Assembly (NCBI GenBank): GCA_016785225.1
Contig: JAFBJZ010000851.1
Location: 310,001-374,000 of the forward strand
From: Psettodes erumei
Taxonomy: Eukaryota > Chordata > Actinopteri > Pleuronectiformes > Psettodidae
Direction of reading: 5' to 3'
DNA: 64,000 nucleotides
Shown here piece after piece: positions 20,833 through 33,878 of this stretch. The position numbers and the translations under genes are program-made. The stretch's first letter is position 1, and each line of letters opens with the position of its first letter. Below the pieces are notes generated by a model. It worked only from the letters and a program-made list of their open reading frames with translations. It was not told the origin of the DNA and ran no database searches.

Positions 20833-22846
20833 CAGGTAGCAGCTGTTTCAAATCCCTTCATCTGTGGCAAATGAAGGTAGCATGAAATGTTCTTTGCTTT
20901 TCAGCTCAAGGGTCGCTTTTTTTCTTTGTGGCATCTGTCAGTCTGTCGGTCATCCGTCTGGTTTTACCTTCTAGTTTTACCTTCAATTGCACCCACACGG
21001 TTGGAGAGAGACAGCACCTCAAGGCTGCCTGTACGAGTCAGACAGACATTGTGGAGATAAACTTGCAAAAGCATGACAATGGTAAGTGAGGCACAGCACA
21101 TTCTACCAATATAATGCTGCATTCATAAGCAGTAAAAGACACCCTTGCTAATTTCAGTACACTCAAGGGGTTTGTACAAACTGCTCAGCAACAAAGAGCA
21201 GCCATGGACCATTTCCCTCTTTTGTTCACATTTTGTTCTTGATTTTAATCTATATATCCGTTTCTGTACATATTTTTATGGGGAGTATTATCTTGTTAAC
21301 TGTTTTTGTTGTGTGACCTTTAACATTTTGGTGATGTCACTTCCCGTTGCTTCGCGCCGCTCTCTCGGTCGGCCTTCGGAGATACTAAGGAGAGGCGAGA
21401 TTACGCGGTTTCTCCCATAAATAGCCTACTAAAAATAAAAATGCGGTAAAATGCTAAACAGAGGTCTAAATATTATTTTTGTTATGATCTATTTGGTGAA
21501 ACGTTATGTTACAGTGTATACTTGGTATGTAGCCCTTTGGCGTAACATGCTAGGTCGTTAGCTCAAGCTTAGCTAATTAACTCTCTTTTACAAGTGTTCA
21601 TATAGAGACATGGCTGTAAAGTTGCTGTGTTGATATCATTGTCTTACGCACAGAATTACACCCCCATCATTTTTAATCAACAAACTCAGAATTTATGTAA
21701 ATTTCAGCACTTGCTAGCTAGCTAGCTATCTAGCAACAGCGCCACCCCCTGTGTGGGCGTGTGAATTTACAGCAGAAACTTTACATTCCTTAGTTATTTC
21801 GTTTGTGGTAAATTCCGGTCTCTTTGTGTCCTCCCATTAACTTTGTGTTCCTGCTGCCACTAAAATTCACTTTGCTTTCTGTAATCTTTCTGTAATCTGT
21901 AAAAAAAAAGTCACTCAGGTGGAATCTGTCATTATCCAGTCACAGGAAGTAGTTCTTACATTCAGCAGAGAGTTTGCATCACACAGTTTGATACATTTAA
22001 ATGTTTGTTTAACATTTGTTGATCATCATTTATACCTGACTGGTCCAGTATTTCAGATAGCTCTATCAATACGTTCACAAAAAAACAGAGAATACTCCAA
22101 TATGTTGCAGCAGCAGATTGTCTTTTTCAGAACACAAACCAAGCTCTGTGATTCTGGCATGGCGTTGAGGCAGACTTCTGCTCCTGCTTATTGAATGGAG
22201 GAGTCCATCTGCACGTCGCTGTGAAGCACTACAAGGCCATTTGTGCTTCTCATCCGAGCATCAGTCCTCTTCAATTTATTCTTTACAAACCCCCAGAAGG
22301 GGCAGGGGAGGGAAAAGTGACAGGCGAAGCCCAAACTGCTGAGGGCACTGAACAGCCTGGCTGACAGTGTGGCCGGTGCATGCTTGTGTGTGTGTGCGAG
22401 AAAGCATTACGTTTCACCGCAACCCCCCACCCTCTTTGCACCGTAGGCTTATGTAACCGTGGAGGCCGAGGAGTGACCATATGTCAGGAGGTGTGCAGAC
22501 GGCAGGGGATTATACAGCGGCCATTATCAAGCGCTTGGACATCTTTCTCCTCATCATCATTCAGGTATACTCAAAGCCAGGAGGAGCAAGACACACACAG
22601 AAACACACAGTGCTCTACGCACCCATTTAATTCTGAGAGCTCACCCTCTCTGTGTAAATTGGACAGGGAGAAAGAGTATGACAACAAACAGCCATATGTT
22701 CACAGTACGAGGGACAACATTCAGGGCTTTTTGTGCTGCCTCATTTTTTTACCCTCTCTTTTATTCGCCACATTGCCCATCGTATTATGGAAGTGTTCGT
22801 GTACAAGGCGAGAACTCCCCCGTCAATATTGCAACTCCCCCCCCCA

Positions 22847-22887
22847 CACACACACACACACGTCATACCCTCTCGACTCTCTCTTAA

Positions 22888-22918
<31 letters not shown>
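22847..22918. repeat. Paired (CA)n and (GT)n microsatellites
   Basis: A CA run (about 22847-22861) is followed 28 bases later by a GT run (22890-22918). The two arms are complementary, so a single strand could fold into a hairpin with a TC-rich loop. Confidence 0.85.
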
Positions 22919-25900
22919 ATATGTGAAGTGTGAAGTGTGCATATCCTTGTGAGTGTGTGTGAAGGGTGCTCGTGCAGCAGAAGTACAAAGTCTGGTCCAT
23001 GTGTTGAAATGCAGCCCCCGGGATGGGCCGTATTATCCCTGCCTACTTCACCAGCAGGGTCCCAGGGCTCGAGCTGGCTCGTGGCCCTTTGTCTCTAAAC
23101 AGATGGAAATGGGCAGAGCAGAGGCGAAGAGGAGAATCAGGGAGGGAGGAGAAGGTGGAGGGGGGAAGAATAGAATGGACTGAGGATGGAGAAGGGGAGG
23201 GGGAAAGAGTCAGTCTGTTCTCATTAAGTGTTGTATTGAAGACAACGTCCCCCCACAACGCGTCAGCAGCCGCGGATGGTCCCCTTCTCATTCAGACTCA
23301 CGCTCAGACCATCTGTAACGCAGGCCCGTCAGAAGGTGTGTGTGCCTGCATTAGGCCACAGCACACGGCCCAATCTGGTGAGTTAAAATGGTGATATTCA
23401 TTGGGTTTCCATTTGGTTAAGATCTTTTAAATCTAATTGTTGGGCCTTTGTTATGGCAGCTCAGCGGTTGTGAGTCAGAGAAGGGAGTTTATTGAACATC
23501 CTGCTGTCCCTTTTTTTAGTCTTAGAGGAGATGCACACACAGATGTAGTTTTATAATTAATGAATCACAAAGACATTAAGGAAGAATTATCTCTCCTTTA
23601 ATCCCTTGTCATTATGTGTGAAAAATAATCATCACTGCCCTGTCAACGTATTTGATCTCTCTCCATTTTATCATTATTTACACAGTCACAATTGAATGAC
23701 TATTTTCAAAATCGATTAGTCTTCATATTATTTTCTCAATGAACTGATGAATCATCAATGTCAGCAAATAGCAAAAAATGCTGAACAAAAGTTCCCAGAG
23801 CCCATAATAACGAAAATGTCTTTCTTCGTTAAAATTCTGTTAACTTAAAAAAGGGAAAGACGATATTAGAACATTTTTACATTTATCAAAAACATTGTCT
23901 GGTTAAACTTCTTTTGCTGATAAATCGGGGAAAAAAGTTTGTTCAGTGAGCGTTTCTAAACCTGCACCAACTGTTCAAATGCAGTTTTTCTTTGTAATGT
24001 TTCTTGTCTCCTCACATCATTTGCAGGACAGCTCAACCTGCGAGCTGGTCCTGAGGCAAGGTGCGTAATCCAATTTAGTTACATTTTTTTATCATTTCAG
24101 TTTCTATGTATGTCAATACACGCATTTACATTTAATCAAATACCAACATCACAACAAACCTGCCTAAGGCCTTCAAGGCTCCCCGGGGTCTGGGGCCCCG
24201 GCACACTGACTTTTGTCCTATCATGGTTAACTCAATATACCAGAGAGTTACTTTTTATGTTTTATGTTTTCACCTTTAATTTATTGGTTCTGTACTTAAT
24301 TTGTATCCAGTATGATGTAAAAGTTACTTATCTTTGTATTTCTCCTTTCACTTTTGCTGCTGTGAGACCTCAGTTTCCTTGTGTGGTTGAATTGCTTGAA
24401 ACACAGTGACTTTAGGTAAACATCTTTACATAAAATCCACGAACTGATAGCACGTTTTATTTCATAAGCATAACCCAACCTCAATCATAACCACATAATT
24501 TCTCTGAAAAAGAAATGTGATTTGGCCTTTCCACCTAATTTGACACAGCTGGATATAATAGGCCCCTGAACAGAGAATCTCATCTGGCTGAGTGTGAACT
24601 TGGAAAACTCACATTCATCCTGCTGTAGTGTCAACCCCTCTCTCTCTGTCTGCATGTATGCGTGTGGTCTCATAAACTGCATCTCTTCCCACTTCATCTT
24701 CATTTTTACGTGCTCTCATTTTTCTCCTATTTACCAAAAACCCTCTAAACTCATAAACTCTATGTCTTTGGGGAGGAATCCATCCATCTTCCGGACACCA
24801 AATTGAATTGATCTCAGGGGCCCCCACCTCACCGCTCTCAATAGGGGCCATCTGCGCGCGCTTCCCGCTTTGAATGAGCATGAAAAAAAGTGTCAGCACG
24901 TGTTGCTGCTGCTTGTCGTCACAGGATGCGTGTGCCTACCCGGGTGGCTCGCGCTCCCTTTCAGCTGCGTAATGTGATTTCACTGCATCTGATTGATTCA
25001 CTCGTTGGGCTGGAGAGGTCTTTTGTTAACTTGCAGATGCCATATTGATTTTTAAAAAGTGTTTTTATTTATCACTTATCTTACTTTCAACCTCAAGATA
25101 AAGTCAGTACAGGAATACATCTGCACAAATTGACTTTTGACAATTGACAAATGACAACACAAATAACTGAAGTCAAAGTTACTACAACAGTTTGAGTTTT
25201 AAATAATTTCAGTGTAAATGCAAATTAATTTTCTGCCAGATGTATGTGCATTTTGAAACTTTGAGATCAAGCAATGGCGTCATTTGACCACAGGGTGGCG
25301 CACTAATCTCAAATTAGGACCTTATTAAGAAAGCAGTAGATCTGTGAGAAAATAGAATGAAACGGATGTTTATCAATGCATGCAACTTTGAAATTAAACT
25401 GATAACTTGATAAAAAAAAAAGCTAAAGCATACGATATGTTCATTTTGTTCATAGTTATTAACCAGTCATCGATGCAGTTTCCAAAATGCCTTATGTATT
25501 TATTTTTTGTATCTTTATCTTAAGATGCTCCTCATCCTCCATCCCCCATCCTCGACACAGTACTGTTGTTTATTTGGCTCTCCACGGGGCGGCTGGGGGG
25601 TCATGTCCCAGTCATGACCTCCATTGTGTTCTGGAGGGGATGATATATGCTCAAGACTGAGCGTTTGTGTGTTGAGGTAAGGATGCTGTTCAAAGGAGGA
25701 GAAAATATTGATTCACATAGAGATGTGTAATTGCTGGAGGCTTCTGTTGCTTTGTAGTTTGGACTCTTGGAATGATTTGGCCCACGCCCCCTTTTATCCG
25801 GTGCACAATAGAGGAGGAATGGCAGCAACAATAGAGAAATGTGGAATCCATTGGTAAGGATATACATTTTCATTGATTTTTCGTAACCTTTATTTAACCA

Positions 25901-26929
25901 ATATACTTCCTGAGGTTAAAGGTGACCGGGGATCTATGGGATTATTCTAGTGATAACAGATAAAAAATGTTTTAAAGTTATTTATTTATTGATTAATTGG
26001 AATTAATGCATTGCATGTCAACCATCAGTTTGTATGATGCATGAATTCTTCTTTCACTGCTGTTGTAATTTGACCTCTGCTGTTTTCTTTTATGACCCCT
26101 TGAAGAAGTCCCCACCCCAGGTTTGGGACCACTCCTATATAAACACCGAACTTCCTAAAGTTCACCATGAAGATCGTTATTCTCATCCGTGGCCACAGTT
26201 TGATTAAAGGCATTTCCAAAAACTGAGTAAACAGATTTCCCCATCAGGAGACTTTTGGCCAATAAAGTATTACCTCATGTCAATGAAACTCCCAGTCCCT
26301 CCAGGCCCTTCCTACAACACTTAAAGTGGGGTTAACACTGATTTATGGCAGTGTGAACAGTAGGGGAGGAGCAAACATGTCATGTTGAATTTTGTTTCTG
26401 TGCCCTGCCGTAAGAAAGGAGAAGTTATGTGAAAGGCAGACTTGAGTACACATTTCCTTTGTTGTTGTTTAAGTTGTTTTAGGCCTCAGTGACTTCATTG
26501 TGTCTCTTCCACTGACTGTGTCAGATTGCTATCACTCCACAGTTTTGTTGCTTACTTTGAGTGAGTGAGAAGTTGTATCACTGTTTACCTTTTTTCAGCT
26601 TTGTGTACTGTGACAAAAACATTGCCTGTGTCTGGGTGGAGGGGAGGACAGACACTGGGGCCTTTTCTCTTGTCGGAATATGAAAAAAACCCACTTTGTT
26701 GGGAACTTAATGGAATTTTAACCAAGATAATTTTCCACTTTACTGTGGAAAAATGCCCCAGTCAGATACTTTTATTATTCATGCGTCTCAAAACATATAG
26801 TGTATATATTATATCACCCTCTCGTGGTGCCCCCCGTCCCTATATAGAAGAGCATTGCTGTAATTATAATTAACCAACTGTATGTTGGTAGGATGTAGGT
26901 TTGTAGGTGTAATATTGGCAGTGATGAGG

Positions 26930-26932
<3 letters not shown>

Positions 26933-26963
<31 letters not shown>
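26933..26963. repeat. (GT)n microsatellite
   Basis: Perfect GT run ending in GGGGGGG. Confidence 0.95.
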
Positions 26964-26966
<3 letters not shown>

Positions 26967-27599
26967 GGGGTTCTACGTCGTAGAAACACCCCCTAGCGCC
27001 ATGTTTCTGCACTACACCCCCAGTTGCTGAGAAGCACTGCCCCCTGTGAAATTCCTGACTGCCAGGGTGATTCCTACAGTTACCACGGCTGCTCCCTACT
27101 GTAGCCTGCTGTATGTGTGTGTGTGCGTGTGTGTGTGTCCGTCTGTGTGCGTGTGTCTGCGTGGATGTGGGCTCTGGGGCAAACTATTTTTTATAGCCTC
27201 TGGATAAATGATCAACTCGGGGACAGGAATGCTATCTCCAGCGACAAAGGGTGAGTTTGTGTTTTAATAACGCTGTCGCTCATATGTATTCTGCAGATGT
27301 TGGTGTGCGGGCTCAGTCCTGTGTGAAGCTCTGCCTCACGGGCTGCAACGTCCAGTCCCGATCCCCGTAGCCTACAGAAAAACATGTAGGTGACTGTCTA
27401 CCTGCGTTTATGTATATACACACACATATGGAACAACAAGTGTTGCCCAGTGTTGGGCTGAATATGTTTTTTTGTAAGGAAAGTCTCGGAACACGCCCTT
27501 GCTTTCTTGCCTACCTGTATGGAAGAAGACGCTTTCAACTTCATTTGACTGCCCTCGAACTGCGAGCCCAGTTCACTGTATTTAGCTTATTTTTCCACT

Positions 27600-28046
27600 G
27601 CAGTTTCGAGTATTGTTACGTTGGGGCGTATTCACAGTTGGTTTTTTTGTGCGCGCGCCCCCACCAACCAGAAAGTCTCAGAGCCGCCGCGAGACCGAGA
27701 GAAAAGTCAACTATTTTCCATACGGCTGACTGGAGACGCGTTACCCCGGCTGGAGCACCGCAGCTCAGCTGTGAACGGTAACCTGCGGCGGCAGTAGTTG
27801 ACGCGGACGGATACGTTGTAGGTACAGCTCCCAGCCTCGGAGAGCAAACAGCGAAAAGAAAGAAGAAAACTCGAATTGAACACCATTTTGAAGTCTTTAG
27901 GGTTTTTTCCCCCACCAAGTAGCCGTACAAGTGGGCTTCTGAGGTAAAGGCGAGCAAAAGAGAGGCGGTGGGGGGGCTTTCGAGGCCACGGTGAAACCAG
28001 GGAGTTTCCTGCCTCCTGGTCCGCCCGCCCGTCTGCCGGGTCACAG
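27600..28046 (+). promoter_or_regulatory. vangl1: vangl1 CpG-rich promoter and probable first (non-coding) exon
   Basis: A local CpG-rich island (many CG dinucleotides at 27645-27790 and 27950-28080) in an otherwise CpG-poor spacer, with no TATA box. Two donors are possible: GAACG|GTAACC near 27777 and TCACAG|GTACGG at 28047. Either could join the acceptor at 33606 to supply the 5' UTR of vangl1. There is no coding frame; the 120-166-codon minus-strand frames are open because of GC content. The TSS is not determinable from sequence. Confidence 0.5.
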
Positions 28047-31000
28047 GTACGGGCTGGGCGGGTAAACCTGCTCTGGAGCTCCGCCACAGAGACTTCCTAG
28101 AAAGTAAGCCGTGCATAACTCCGCACAGATATCCATCTTCTCTTTAATTAATGTCACCGTAATGCGTGACTTGTTAATAACAGGTGTAATGAGCCAGTGA
28201 CCGCCGACAAAAACTGGAGAATGTAAAGCTAAAGCAGGTGCTCCTGTAGCATATGCTAAGTGTGCTGACGTACTAATGAATAACCGCCGGGTTCCGCATC
28301 GTTGAATCAGTGTCAGAAGTTTATTTTCTATTTTTTAAAAATTCTTAATTGTCATTTTTTTGTTATTTATTACAACATTTGATTTATAGACTAAGTTTTA
28401 GTATTCCAGACTGAGTATTGAATGTAGACATGTCATATATATATATTCGCGGTGAACCAAATATAATGTCTGTTAAAATTCCGTTACAATTCCAGCGAGG
28501 CAAAGAATAAAAGTCGCCATAACTGTATGCTAATTAAGCTGATAGACTTTTCTAATTTTCGCACCAGAAAGTGTGTTTTCACCACACTGAGTCTGTTAAT
28601 TGGTTGTTCAACTATCTTATCTGTTTTAAAACCACAGAGGACCTAGTGTTGTGTTAAAATACCATTATTCAATGTTTATAACCACGGAGAGCAGAGTGAT
28701 TCCACCGATCTGTAAAAATTCTTTTTACTATTTCTATTTACTATTTGTTACTTCATTGTAAACTCAGCACTTTTTTCTTGACCCACTAATTGTGCTTCCT
28801 GTTACAGGCCCTGTAATAGAGGATTGTAAACTGTAAGGTGAAGGAAGAGGCCTGATTTCTGTAACTTGTGCCAATCTCTGGCAAGGGAATACAACAGGTA
28901 AAGGGCAAATGTGAATCAGGCACAAGGTTCGGAGTCAGTGTTAGTCAGACATGCTTCTTACTCACTGCAGATAGAAACCGATTGTTGCTTGTAAATAACA
29001 CTGACTTTAGTCAGTAATAAGCAGGTTTACGCTCACCCAGTTTCTCGAAATGCTAATCGAGAGTCTGAATCTCAGTCTGCCGTTGTTTCGCTGTGTTTTC
29101 GTTGACACGGGAATGTTGATTGAATTCCACAGAAGTAATGGCACTCATTTACTCAGCATGTGACTGGCCCGAACTTCCACAGTGACTTGTCTTCACGTTC
29201 CCTCCTCCTGTCCTGGCATGTCTCCTGACCGTGGCTGTCGTGGTGTTACCTTCTCTCTCACTGGAGTGAAATCATCATCTTGCACGAGCCAGTTGTGCTT
29301 TCTTGTGGTGTGAGGAGAAGTGTTATCATAGTGACAGTAGGGGCCATGCTATGAGGGCACCAGGGCTGCTTATCCTAAATAAGTAGTTTTATAATTATGT
29401 GCTAATCGCCAATATGCACATAAACCCATCATGTAATGCCAGGGATCTTTTCCTATGAGCAAACATTTACAGCATTTACTGTAAATGCTCATGAGCTTTT
29501 TACAGCGTCTTTGATCAAACAGCCTGCAAGAGCACGTGTTGTCACAAAATTCAACCCTCCTGATTTCAATCAGTGCGGTGGAGAGAAAATTGTCATTTCC
29601 CGAACTTTTCTCTGTGATTCAATTATTATTCTATAAAAGGAGTGAGAGTTGTTTTTCAGAGCAGACCAGAGGGAAAACTAGTATTGGAATGGTGCAGGAA
29701 TCAAAGACGTGCCATGAAAAGACCTGGGATTTCAGGATTAATCATTACAGAGTGGGAATGAGCTACTGTGGGCTTTTCACTTCTATCCTGAAAAAAGAAG
29801 AACAGATGAAAGAGGAGGATCATCTTCTCGGGTTCATTAAGTGCTTAATTTGCCGTTTTACACTGGGAAGCTGGAAGTACTCTTTTTGTTCCTTGCTTGC
29901 CTCCTCCTTATCCAGTAAGTGTTTCTTCACAAGTTCACGAGCAGGCCAGTTTGCAGGGCAGCGCCTGGGCGGTTCACTGACTTCAGACCTGGACTGCAGG
30001 GGTCTTCATCTGTCGCTTGGCTTTAAAAGTTCATCAGTGTGTTTGTGGGCTCAGTAGCTGCAGTGGGTTCTGGGTCAGAATTCCCTGGAGTCTCCAAGAA
30101 AAAGTGTGTAAAAGTTTTAAGTTTTTGTCCAGTTCAAGGGAATGAATTGCTCTGCTGTTTCTTTATAATTCTGGTCTGGTTTGTTAGTTAGTTAGTTTTG
30201 TATTATCAGCACTCAATGTATCCACATGGAGAAATCTAATCCCTGCTGGCTGATGGCCGGTCATGTCTGTGAAACAGGTGTTGCATTGTTATTGTGTGAA
30301 TCATGACATCCACTTCAGCCGCAGATAATTTGATCTCACCAAGCGGAAGAGGCTGACAGCTTATAATGGACGTGATGCGAAAGATGCAGCCGAGCGGTGC
30401 TGATTTTTTCGCAGCAACCAACGGCAGATATCTCGTGGCTCTGGCCGTCTTTGCTCCGGCTCCCTGCGTGGAGATGAAGATTTTTTTCTCTGGCTGTTTA
30501 CAGGAGGTTGTTTGTTTACATTCCCTGTTTCGGCCGCTGGATGTTTATTCTGTGGTTGTTCCTCAAGCATGCTCTCAGTTCGTTACACCTGTTGGCTGGC
30601 GTGTAGCATCTTTTTCCGCTTGGTTCTTTTTTCAGGAGAGACATTTTTTCCTGAATGTTCTGTGGGACACATGAGACTTGTAGTTATTTTTCTCCTCTGC
30701 AGATCCCAGTTATAACGCCCAGGTGCTATGTTACATCAAGGAATTTTCCATGGTGTTGGCACACAGAACGTGTGTTTTTCTCACAGTGCATGAAACGACC
30801 TGTCATGCTTGATTGTCACATAGGGTCTGTCTGTCTTCTTTGCCCACCGCTCGCTGCCACTGTTTGCCAGGACAAACAGACAAGCCGGCAGCTCAGCAGG
30901 GGTCTTGGATTACTGTGAAGAACCTCCCTCCCACCTTCCCAGAGTCAGGGATTCCTATTTCAGCTGATGACTCTCCCCGCAAAGTTGAAGTGGTTCTGCT

Positions 31001-33606
31001 TACCAATTTCCTCTGGTGTGGCGAAGACAGAAACCACATGTGAGAACACCTGCCTATCATGTTTCACTTCAATATAGACCTCAGAGCCGGGCGTCTCTCT
31101 GGGCTGGCGGTGGGAGCAGGGAGTTGGAGCTCAGTGCATTTGAAATAGTGAGAGTTGACATGTCAAGAGCCCTGTATCGTGAGAGGAAACACGCCGAGGC
31201 AGGAAACGATCGATCAGATTTTAACCCGCGGCTGCACTCTGACTGAACCTGGACCATGCACTCGTCTAACCCTATTAATCCCTCATGTAGCCACATGGCC
31301 TTCTCTTAAGAGGATTAAACCAGGTGATGGAAATGCCTCTGTTAGGGTGTCCCGCTTGCTGAACTGCCAGTATTCAGCAGGTGAACTCCTGCAGTAGAGC
31401 AGACATATCTCAGGGCACTTCATAAAGCAGGTCTCGACCCTCTTCGCAGTCAGAAATGCAGCTGGGTGGCGGTGAGACGGCGGAGAACCAGTTGAGGGAG
31501 GATTCGTCACCATGTGAGGATGATTCAGGCTTTTAAAATGATTTGCAGAATGAGCATAACCAAATATGCAGTTGCGCAACCTTCACAGCATTTTCAGGAG
31601 TGTATGACAGCCATGCTAGTGCAAACACACAGTTCCACACAGATGTGCCGACACCTCCCTCAGTAGAACTGGGTCATCCTCAATGATTTGTACCACAGTG
31701 TATTTCTGGACCTGGTGATGTGTGTTTCCCTCCAAGTGGCAGATAAGGATTGCAGTTTATGCACTAAATATGGCAAGTGAGTCCTTCTCTTTTTCCCCCG
31801 GAGTTGTGAATGCAGAAAAGCAGGGGTTTCTGGTGAAGGAGGGCGGCTTGCTCAATTTCTCGCCACCTTTACGGTGACTGGAGCCATAAATCAGTCGTAA
31901 ATCTTTGCTTTTGCGCTGGAAGCCTGGCCTGAGAGGTTTCAGTGCAGGTTTCGATCAGGAGGCGTGGCACAGCTTCAGACCATGTCAGGACAATGTGCTG
32001 GTATGAAACGGTGTGAAACTGTAAAATACTGCTGATAGACGATTTCATCCTCATCAGCTACATTTGTCTCTGTCGGGTCTGGGGCTGCACATGTGCAGGG
32101 GAGTGAGTGTTGCCTAATCACACATTTGATTTCAGCCTTTTGGAGTTCAGTTGTAATTGCCTGTGTATTTTACACATGCAGTTTTTCATCTGACCCAGAG
32201 TGTATGTGTGATGCATGTTTGTAGCCTCAGGCTACCTATTGCTTTCTCATTCCCTCCATTCTTGTGCAGTAACTCAAATATGTGCTTTTAATCTGACTCT
32301 CAGTCAGATTTATTTCTTGCTATCCTGAGCTCTCATTCATTATTTCAAGTGCACTCAATAAACAGCCTGTTATCATCCAGTATTTCCTCTTCATGCTGTC
32401 TTCAGACCCTCCTCCCAAGTTTGCAGGGTTTTTACCGTGTCCTTACCGATGCAAATGATTTAATGTTCGAGATGACTTCTCCGGTGCGGCCAGTACTTTT
32501 AGCTCACACTGGGGAGAGAATGCAGCTTGACTGGAAATGACATAAGAATTAAGTGCTTTAGATAAAAGCATCCATCCATCACTATTCTTAACAGCATCCA
32601 TGATGTATGTCATTGTTAAACGGTGGTGTCACCAGATAAGAATGCTGCACACGGGAGGAGATAATCATCTCATTAACAATCCTGGAGCCGAAACTGCCGG
32701 ATTCATCCATTAGTTGATCGACAGAAAATGACTTGGCAACATTAATTTTGTCCTTTCAAATGTGAACATTTTCCTGGTCTTCTGTTATAGTGAATTAAGT
32801 ATCTGTGGGATATTTGAAGATGTCACCTTAAGTCTTAATTGTGCGTAGAATTGTTTGTGGAGACACAGCATCTGAAGAAAGTGTCATTATTTTCAAATAA
32901 CACGTGTCCTGCCCACGAGCAGTTAATTTTTTTCCACTTGCATTCACCAGTCTTTGAACGTTACGTATTGTGTTACTCGGAGGCCCGGTAGTGAAGTGTG
33001 AACATGCGTCTCCACCGTATACTGATGCAGGTGTTTATCAGAAGTCATGACATGTCGGTGAATTTTCGTGTTATTTTACTTTTCACAGCTCTCTGAGACT
33101 CGCTCCAAACTGAAAAAAACACACCTCCAGCTTTCTGAACTTCTCTGCAAAGAGATGCTTTTATCTTCGCCGCACTCTCGCTGCCTTCGTCGACTCAAAG
33201 CTTGTCAGTGTCGGGCTTAAATTGTTTGCTATGTGTCAGAGACTTGAAACCGCCTCCGAACAACAGTTGTCAGCCATGTGGGAATACGAGCAAATCACTG
33301 TTTTTACAGTAGCAGTGTTTATCTGGAGCACTCAGCTGGAATTGAACCCTCCTGAGAGTCCCTGTGCAGGTTTGTAGCCAGAAGATAGTGATTGTAATGC
33401 AGCTGCAGTTAAACACAGGACATATGAACTTTAATGCAAGAGGAGTGCTAACAAATATTATTTAGTAAATAATAGATGTGATGGAAAAGCCTGTGACTTG
33501 AATGTTGGAGTCTGGAAAGCTTTTCATTCCATGCCAGGTTTTCCAGACATTTCCCATGATGAATTCAGGTTCTCCATTTGTCTCACTCTCGGTTCTGTCC
33601 CCCCAG
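28047..33606 (+). other. vangl1: vangl1 intron 1
   Basis: Apart from the candidate leader exon above, I see no gene. The open frames (for example 29536-30057, 173 codons) have no protein signature and lie in AT-balanced intronic DNA. Confidence 0.5.
28808..28897 (+). other. vangl1: Possible alternative non-coding vangl1 exon
   Basis: Acceptor GTGCTTCCTGTTACAG ends at 28807, and donor ACAACAG|GTAAAG starts at 28898. The 90-base segment has stops in all frames, so it could only be 5' UTR. Its position 0.8 kb after the CpG promoter fits an optional leader exon. Confidence 0.3.
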
Positions 33607-33807
33607 GTTGATGTTTCCTCTTTGGACGTCCCCAGGGTCCCTTTCAAGCCTGACTGCCGACAGCCCGCCACCTCCGTCAGCCTCCTGAGGGAGTTAATCG
33701 ATCGCCTCCGACTCAGCAAGACAGCGTTCTGCTGCGTCTGCCCGCGGCCCAGCCGAGCGGCCCCTGCGTTGCACTGAGCCCAGCTGCCTGGGCAGGACTG
33801 CGTCACC
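33607..33807 (+). other. vangl1: vangl1 5' UTR part of the start-codon exon
   Basis: A strong acceptor (TCTCCATTTGTCTCACTCTC..., ending CCCCCCAG at 33606) opens the exon. The leader contains one upstream ATG at 33611 with a 25-codon frame ending at 33688, well before the main ATG. Confidence 0.7.
33611..33688 (+). CDS. Upstream ORF in the vangl1 leader
   Basis: Short frame of 25 codons plus TGA inside the 5' UTR, 120 bases before the main start codon. If translated it would reduce vangl1 initiation. There is no evidence of a functional peptide. Confidence 0.25.
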   Translation: MFPLWTSPGSLSSLTADSPPPPSAS

Positions 33808-33878
33808 ATGGACACGGAGTCCACCTACTCAGGCTATTCCTACTACTCTGGGCGCTCCCGGGGATCCCACAGGCATGG
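33808..33878 (+). CDS. vangl1: vangl1 coding exon 1 (residues 1-24)
   Basis: The start context CGTCACCATGG is a strong Kozak match. The exon encodes MDTESTYSGYSYYSGRSRG and ends ...CATGG|GTAAGA, splitting Gly24 (phase 2). Confidence 0.95.

Larger units (their letters stand above)
19400..27150. other. Spacer between nhlh2 and vangl1
   Basis: No protein gene is supported. The interval has long microsatellites, a tRNA-like fragment (20690-20751), a small CpG-dense block (21330-21420) and AT-rich sequence at 23400-24500 and 25000-26500. A tiny exon-like piece at about 24028-24060 (acceptor ATTTGCAG, donor GCAAG|GTGCGT) is too short to interpret. Confidence 0.6.

Noticed and set aside
24028..24060. 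Tiny exon-like segment (acceptor ATTTGCAG, donor GCAAG|GTGCGT)
   Set aside because: 33 bases is too short to judge and there is no partner exon. Chance splice-like pairs are common at this length.
27616..28116. Minus-strand frames of 126 and 166 codons over the vangl1 CpG region
   Set aside because: They are open because of high GC content at a promoter. There is no protein signature and no minus-strand splice structure.
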